Positions 58,232 through 64,000 of a stretch of 64,000 nt of DNA are shown here, in pieces. The position numbers were made by a program, and so were the translations under genes. Each line of letters starts with the position of its first letter. Position 1 is the stretch's first letter. Under the pieces are notes generated by a model. It was not told the DNA's origin and searched no databases. It saw nothing but the letters and a program-made list of their open reading frames with translations. The DNA comes from Tiliqua scincoides (lineage: Eukaryota; Chordata; Lepidosauria; Squamata; Scincidae), in the NCBI RefSeq assembly GCF_035046505.1, contig NC_089827.1, positions 59,896,856 to 59,960,855 on the forward strand, in the 5' to 3' direction.

Positions 58232-58643
58232 CAGGCATGCCTCCATATTCATGGGGGATCTGTTCCATTGACCTCCCCCCTATGCATACAGAAACCGCAG
58301 ATACAGGGACACCACCTGCACACCCCCTAAAGTGTTTTAAAGCCTTATCAGGGCAAAAATGTGCTTGGTTATACATTTCCTCTTGTAGCTGCCTCTTGGC
58401 AGTTGGAACACTTAAAAACTCTGAGGTCAACAGGAAATGGTAACTTTGCTTCCTGTTGACCTCAGAGTTTTTTTCAGGTGTTCTGGCTGCCAGGAGGCAG
58501 CCTGCAGTGCACTATAAGCCTGAAGTTTTATAGCAATTTGTATAACCAAGCACACTGTCGCCCAGTTAAGGCTTTAAAACTAAAGGATACGGGGGGCCCG
58601 TATCTGCTGATAAATTGAAACCATAGATACAGGAGTGTGCCTG
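58232..58643. mobile_element. pogo/Tigger-like palindromic MITE
   Basis: It starts caggcatgcctccatattca and ends tacaggagtgtgcctg, flanked by TA on both sides. In the centre aaaactctgaggtcaacagg (58,415-58,434) and its exact inverse (58,452-58,471) form a long stem. The whole element folds back on itself. No transposase is present. Confidence 0.75.
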
Positions 58644-58997
58644 TATACATTTTTTTTAAGACACTTCAGGATTCTGAACTTCAAAGCAACCATGATGCTG
58701 TTTCACATGGTCTAGTTCAACACGCCTTGAACCTGATATTTTGCATGTGATATTTACACCTATTGGCATAATTAGATAGCATTTGAATGCAAATATTACA
58801 GATGTGCTCAATTTCCACTGAAGTGCTGGAATTCCAACATTGCTCCACTTCCAAAGACTCTGAAAGTCATTGATGAACTGACAGTAAGGACAACAAACAG
58901 TAGAAATAACAAATAAGAAATAAGCAAATAAACTATAACTATAACAGAGTCAGTGTCTCTGGCTATTTCATCAGCACTGATTTTCTATCTTCTAGAG

Positions 58998-59440
58998 CAG
59001 GGGTGTCCAAACATTTTGGCAGGTGGGCCACATAATCTCTCTGACACTGTGTCGGGGCCAGGGAAAAAAAGAATTAATTTACATTTAAAATTTGAATAAA
59101 TTTACATAAATGAATTTATTAGAGATGGAACTTATATGAATAAATGAAGGTCTTGCAGTAGCTCAAGGCCTTGCACAAAGCAAGACCAGCCTTTCCTTTT
59201 CTGCTACTGCTGCATCACAGATGTGAAACAGCAAGTAGTGGAGGGAGCCCTCGTCCCACAGCTCAGGTGAGAGGTCGAACAGTTGTCCTCATGCTGAGAG
59301 CAGTTGAATCGGGCCAGCATTGGCTCCAGCAAGTCTCTGGAGGGCCAGAGGCTCATTGGAGACTGGGGGCTCACCAAGGGCCTGATTGGGAGCCCCTGAG
59401 GACCACAAGTGGCCCCCGGGCCGAGGTTTGGGCACCCCTG
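58998..59440. mobile_element. hAT element (443 bp), perfect 8-bp TSD
   Basis: The flanks are ttctagag at 58,990-58,997 and 59,441-59,448. The ends are CAGGGGTGTCCAAAC and GTTTGGGCACCCCTG. It is the same family as 15,856-16,320 in inverse orientation: the aaatttgaataaatttacat block and the cccccgggccgaggtttggg block are shared. Confidence 0.93.
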
Positions 59441-59699
59441 TTCTAGAGGACTTGAAGTAGGTAAAATGGGAGAATAGACGAAAGCACTGGGATAATCAAC
59501 TTCAACTATGACCCAGAAGTTCAAAAGCAATACTGTATCCAGCACAGGTGTTCTGGATAATAAATGGCTTGGTAAGCCTAGGTTACCTGAGATTTAAGTC
59601 ATCTTAAATCTCCACCTGGGATTTAAGTCATCTTCTGCCCAGTGCAAAGTTTCCCAGAGAGGCAAGATTATCTATAATTTAATTGACTTATTGTCAAGA

Positions 59700-60053
59700 T
59701 TTGAGGTGCAAGAGACTCACTGGTGGGTCGCGAGCCAATTTCAGGTGGGTCCCCATTCATTTCAGTATTTTATTTCTAATATATTAGACTTGATGCTACT
59801 CTGGGATGTGACTGTATTTGGGGAAATGCTACAGACCTGTACTTTTAACAAGCTACTATGCATATTCTTTTAACAATGATAGTAAATGGGACTTATTCCT
59901 GGATAGATGTGGATAGGATTGCAGCCTAGGATTGTTAAAAATTTTCCTGCTTGATGATGTCACTTTTGGTCATGACATCACTTCTGGTGAGTTGACAGAT
60001 TCTCATTCTAAAAAGTGGGTCCCAGTGCTAAATGTGTGAGAACCACTGCTCTA
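59700..60053. mobile_element. hAT element related to 18,565-18,911, 5' end eroded
   Basis: The interior attagacttgatgctactct, ttgatgatgtcacttttggt and end gagaaccactg match the family. The left end near 59,710 is not sharp, and the target duplication is unclear. Confidence 0.75.
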
Positions 60054-61151
60054 GCCTCCTGTAGAAAGCAAGGTCTACGCAGATAGCGGCTGCTCAGCAG
60101 CTTTAGGTTGACCTGGATGCAACTGGAAAACTTTGTTTGCCTTTGGCCAAGACAGAATACTGAAATCTAGACACTGAAACAGTCTCCTTGTATTATCTTT
60201 CTGGTACACCGATCAAGATATGCCAATGCCCAGACTACGGAATATGAAAAGAGGGTGTTCTGAAACAATCAAGTGGCTTTGCCCTTTTCTGGAAGGGTAG
60301 TCCTAAAATGTGGTGATGAGCAATTGCTACTGAAACTCTATTGAATCCCACACTGTTCCATCCACTTCTGCACGTATATGTGGACACAAAACAAGTGTAG
60401 AAAATGTCTGTGTAGACATTTAGCATATGGTGCATATGCAAATGGCATCATAAGTATTCCAAAATTCACTCTCACTGGAAAAGGTTTGCAAGAGCCAGCC
60501 AAGGTCAAATCCAAAACAAAATTGCTTGGAAACATAGTTTTAGTCAGCTGATTCTACGATTTGAGAAACTAGATTCACATAACCTTACTGTAAGTGATTT
60601 TGGACATACTTTTTTAGAAAAGCAGGGCACAAAATTATTTAATTAATGTGGGTCAGCCTCTCCTGTTTGCTTAGCTTTAGTCTTAAGGTGCTCTTAGATC
60701 CATTGCCATGCCTGGACCTGCAGGCTGCTGTGTTGGGCCTATAGTAATTTACCTCAATTTCACATGTACACTCAAGAGTTTCTTTTCTTATATCCTATTA
60801 AGTTATTTCAGATCAGCCAAGAATGGTGTTTGCTTATTTCATCTACATACTAAACGAAATACATACACCGTTCCCTTAGAATTCTCAAAGTCCAAGAAAT
60901 GTTAAGGAACTTTTCATTTGACCCTACTTTTTTTGGGCTAGGGTTAAGTGTTTAATGGTATGATTTTACTCTTGTTTGATTGGATGTTTTATATGCTACT
61001 TTTGAATTGCAAAGTATCCTAGATCTTAACAATGGGTCATAAAGGGACTAATTGAAGTTACTGTAGTTTACACAGCTAAATTAGTCATGCCCATTTAATT
61101 CAGCCTAAGAAGAATGAATAAGTAGTATTTGAATCTAAGCAGGAACCATAC

Positions 61152-61295
61152 CTAGCTTGCATCCAGCCTTTTGGCCATAGTGGCTTCACCTCTGTCTCCA
61201 TAAAGGTCTTGAGATAATCTTCTGCAGACTGGCTTTTATTTGGCTCCAGCTCATAACAGCCCAGTTTTATCTTGACAAGATTACACAGCAAAGTC
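61152..61295 (-). CDS. UBN2: Ubinuclein-2 exon, end of the conserved middle domain
   Basis: After acceptor TCAACAG the exon encodes (x)[40 protein letters not shown] and PKGWMQA, and leaves AG at donor AG|GTATGG. This block is the most conserved part of the ubinuclein middle domain (UBN_AB-type) and is nearly identical to my memory of UBN2 and close to UBN1. The domain is helical and contributes to ubinuclein function in the HIRA complex. It is the first UBN2 exon in the window; the preceding exon, expected to end near KKFHWDD, was not found up to 64,000. Confidence 0.97.
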
Positions 61296-61418
61296 CTGTT
61301 GAGAAAGAAGAGATGAACTTAATCCTTATGTCTAACAAACTTCACCATCAGTGCATCTAAGCTATCTCTGTACATCCTTCTAGGCCTGGAAACCCACCCT
61401 ATTACTGCTGCTCCCGTG

Positions 61419-61568
61419 GGGACTTTGCCTCCAGAGAGCCCAGGTCTACCCGGCTATACTTACAATGGGTAGACCTGGGTTCCCTGGAGGCAAAGTCCCT
61501 GAGGAAGCACAGGTCTACCCATTGTAAGTATAGCCAGGTAGACCTGGGCTCTGTGGAAGCAAAGTCCC
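61419..61568. repeat. 59-bp near-perfect palindrome arms beside a UBN2 exon
   Basis: The left arm (61,419-61,477) and right arm (61,510-61,568) are inverse copies with only about four mismatches; the inner 26 bases (ggctatacttacaatgggta gacctg) pair perfectly. A 32-base centre separates them. It begins 124 bases from the acceptor of the UBN2 exon at 61,295. Confidence 0.9.
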
Positions 61569-61572
61569 TCAG

Positions 61573-62250
61573 GGAACCCTGGTCTACCCTTTGTAAGTAT
61601 AGGCACGGAAGTCCCGATGGGGTCAAATTTGACGCGCATGCCCAGGAAGCGGTTCCAGGAGGTTGGGCAGATCCAGGGGCCGGACCCCGGATAACACACT
61701 CCACTCGGGCGTGCCCTCCCAGGTATATGGAGACGGTGTCTTCGGCACCCCTGGAGAGCTGGGCCAGGATTCCCCGGCCTGGTGCTCGGTGGACCTGGGC
61801 TCCTGAAGTCAGCGCTCCCCTGGGGAGCCCTGGACTACCCGGGCCGGGCAGCACCAAGTCCGACAGGGAGTCCAGGTCCACCTGCGCAGGGCAGCACCGT
61901 GTCCCGCAGGGAGCCCTGGTCTACCCATTGTAAGAATAGGCACAGAAGTCCTGATGGGGTCGAATTTGATGCGTGTGCCCAGGAAGCAGTTCCAGGAGGC
62001 TGGGCAGATCCAGGGGCCGGACCCCAGATGTCCAGATGGCACACCCCACTTGGACGTGCCCTCCCGGGGATATGGAGATGGGGTCTTCAGCACCCCAGGA
62101 CAGCCAGCCCAGGGTTCTCTGGCCTGGTGCTCGGTGGAACTGGGCTCCTGAAGTCAGTGCTCCCCTAGGGAGCCCTGGTCTACCTGGGCTGGGCAGCACC
62201 AAGTCCGGCAGGGGGCCCAGGTCCACCCAGGCCGGGCAGCACCAAGTCTT
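61573..62250. repeat. ~337-bp GC-rich tandem duplication
   Basis: Copy 1 (61,573-61,909) and copy 2 (61,910 to about 62,250) share ggtctaccc, gaagtcc-gatggggtc, cccaggaagc-gttccagga, gggcagatccaggggccgga, gtgccctccc, tggtgctcggtgga and gggcagcaccaagtcc blocks. Both strands are open in some frames for 80-160 codons, but coding is not supported because frames shift between copies. No family is recognised. The inverted block at 61,419-61,568 shares its gtctaccc/ttgtaagtatag motif. Confidence 0.88.
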
Positions 62251-63000
62251 ATATTCTGTCTTCCTTAAAGAGGCTTAACGCAAGTACAGCTTAACTTAAA
62301 CTGTTCTACTCCACATTATATAAACTCTGACATTTCAGTTTTGCAAGGCTGGAATCATGTTTCTAAAATTCAGAAGGTGCATTTCCAGGTTATCCCAAAA
62401 AACCTATCAAAGGTAGATATAAATTCCACGTGGTCTAAGAATACATTATGATTTCCTTGTCTGTATTTCTGTGTGCTTGAAGAACAAAGTCCAGAATGAT
62501 TCTAGAACTCCAGACAGCTTGCTGGTGTTTACAAACCCTCACCTTAAAAGGACCTTGCTGTGGAAACTGATAAGATGCAATGGTTAGGAAATGGAGACAC
62601 TGAATATGGCACTAAGACATGAAATTGTATGAAAGTAGAAAGGGGCAGGGGGAGAGCAGATTACTATTAACTTTGTAAATTCAGTGCTGCTGAATGATCA
62701 AATGGAGACAATTACCTAATCACAGCAGTCGTCAAGAGCCAAAGGATCAGAGATTCTTCTCTATATTGAATGATTTCAGATTTATTGCTTCACCATAGTA
62801 GGAAAGCCAGAACAAACGATAGTGCACTGCAGCTTGCTTTACATTAGTTATGCCTGTATTTTGGTAAGCAGCAAGATATCACAGGGACAGAAACCAACTC
62901 AAGTTAAACTGTTAGGGAGAGCTGTAACTTGTCAACAACCAAGCCAGGGGTCGCTAAACTTTCAGCTATCAGCACCAGATCATGCAGTTATGCTCTAATC

Positions 63001-63228
63001 CAGTGATTTTCAACCTTTTTCATCTCATGACACACTGACAAGGCGCTAAAATGGTCAAGGAACACTATCAGTTTTTGGACAACTGACAAGGCACACCACA
63101 CTGACAGCAAGGGACTTGCATCCCCAATGGCCCCACTAACAAATTACCCTCCCCCAAACTCCAACAGCTCACCTGTGGACCATTTGCAGCACACCAAGGC
63201 GCCATGGCACACTGGTCGTAAATAGCTG
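63001..63228. mobile_element. hAT element (228 bp)
   Basis: The left end is CAGTGATTTTCAACC and the right end, decayed, aaatagctg. Flanks are ctctaatc and ctctaatt (7 of 8). Related to 8,535-8,750 and the termini of 54,162-55,104. Confidence 0.8.
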
Positions 63229-63316
63229 CTCTAATTGTTAGCCAGAGCAGGTCAATCAGAAAGTGCATACATAATTCTAACAATGGTCACAGTAGGAAAA
63301 AAATGTTTGTAAAGTA

Positions 63317-63637
63317 CAGGTATGCTCCGCTTAACAAACCTTCGCTCAAAGACAAATTGCATATGATGCTGGTCAAAGCACAATAAAGATGCTATTAATA
63401 AGGCAATTGCATCTCCCATAGCCTGCAGCAGAGTGTCTGTTTACACAACAGAGAGGCTCTTAATGCAAAGAATAGGCAATGCATCTCCAGTGGCCTGGGC
63501 AGCCAGCTAGTGTCTGGCAGGGAGTGCCTGTTTACATAACAAAGGCGACAGCCTGAACTGAATGTTCACTTAATGACCTAATCGCATAACAATGGGAATT
63601 GGAGACTGTATCCCTGTCTTTAAGTGGCACACACCTG
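63317..63637. mobile_element. pogo/Tigger-like element
   Basis: The left end caggtatgctccgcttaaca and right end gtggcacacacctg are inverted, with TA flanks at 63,315-63,316 and 63,638-63,639. The interior has two related blocks (agtgtctgtttacacaac near 63,434 and agtgcctgtttacataac near 63,524). Confidence 0.7.
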
Positions 63638-64000
63638 TATTTGCAGCTGCAGGATTGCTTACATCTCTCTGCAAGTGGAACACAATCCAGAAATCACTTA
63701 TCCAGCAGGAAGAAGGTGGTATGTGCTGGTAGGTGGGGGGAGGAGAAGAGGAATCCCCCTCCATGCAAGTACAATGCCACTGGGCTCAGTGAATTGATCA
63801 AAACGTGCAGGTTGATTGAATGTGGTTCATAGCCACAGTATGAGAACTCCCCTGATCCCGTTTTTCCCCAAGAAGCATAAAAGATGCAGCACAAAGATCC
63901 AAAGGGCTGCTACATGACCTCGAGGAAAGAAACCATTTTAGAATTCACAATGCTGCCATAACAAGGACAGCACCACTCAATGGGGAGGGTGGGCATTATA

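Larger units (their letters stand above)
50038..61151 (-). other. UBN2: Long UBN2 intron (11.1 kb) rich in mobile elements
   Basis: This intron lies between the exons ending WMQA(R) and starting (R)MLFKES. It holds two hAT elements with perfect 8-bp duplications (51,280; 54,162), a third such hAT at 58,998, a further related hAT at 59,700-60,050, LINE fragments at 50,222, 53,640 and 57,060, a pogo-like MITE at 58,232 and fold-back repeats. An open frame of 182 codons at 52,622-53,170 on the plus strand shows no recognisable domain. Confidence 0.75.

Noticed and set aside
61402-62278. Open frames of 65-159 codons on both strands with recurring WICP, FLGMRVKFDP and VPILT words
   Set aside because: They come from the palindrome and 337-bp duplication, and frames are not kept between copies. 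A captured gene fragment cannot be excluded, but nothing identifies one.
1-64000. CRISPR array, phage, plasmid or bacterial-type defence system
   Set aside because: Spliced vertebrate genes, LINEs, SINEs and microsatellites throughout show this is nuclear vertebrate DNA. The tandem arrays have no unique spacers.

Overview
The window is vertebrate nuclear DNA, almost certainly from a squamate reptile (lizard or snake). The coding exons are short and separated by long introns and are bounded by GT/AG splice sites. The background holds CR1/L2-like and L1 LINEs, a Sauria-type SINE, a 5S-rRNA-derived SINE, many hAT and pogo-like DNA transposons, and dozens of copies of a short fold-back repeat. 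I see no bacterial-style operon, CRISPR array or novel defence-type system. The interesting content is a conserved gene block and its unusual repeat architecture.

Three protein genes lie on the minus strand in the order LUC7L2 - FMC1 - UBN2, read from low to high coordinates. By transcription this is UBN2, then FMC1, then LUC7L2, which is the order I remember from human 7q34. LUC7L2 contributes exon 1 only (ATG at 12,447, donor after 12,387); positions 1-12,386 are its first intron or unresolved. FMC1 is complete in two exons (17,915-18,052 and 16,461-16,664; 113 aa). UBN2 contributes its last seven coding exons, from 61,295 to the stop codon at 32,507. They join in frame to 718 residues and cover the end of the conserved middle domain, the serine-rich region and the C-terminus. 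An intact tRNA-Arg(CCU) gene lies at 19,783-19,855, about 1.7 kb upstream of FMC1.

Region by region: 1-11,700 is AT-rich intron with LINE/SINE/MITE debris. At 11,716-13,262 a CpG island holds LUC7L2 exon 1, with a ~93-bp tandem array on one side and a CA-rich array on the other. 13,300-16,460 is intergenic, with a CR1-like LINE and a complete hAT element. 16,461-18,370 is FMC1 with its own CpG island and an intronic tandem array made from a CR1 3' coding segment. 18,400-22,690 holds a hAT element, fold-back repeats and the tRNA. 22,690-32,506 is a long repeat-poor stretch that I read as a probable UBN2 3'UTR. 32,507-64,000 is the UBN2 3' half. Its introns hold a three-level nested transposon stack (40,221-44,139), a 5S-SINE, several hAT elements with 8-bp target-site duplications, and a GC-rich palindrome plus ~337-bp tandem duplication (61,419-62,250) close to a UBN2 exon.

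The host genes act in separate processes: LUC7L2 in U1 snRNP 5' splice-site choice, FMC1 in mitochondrial F1-ATPase assembly, and UBN2 in HIRA-linked histone H3.3 deposition. Their adjacency is conserved synteny rather than a functional operon.
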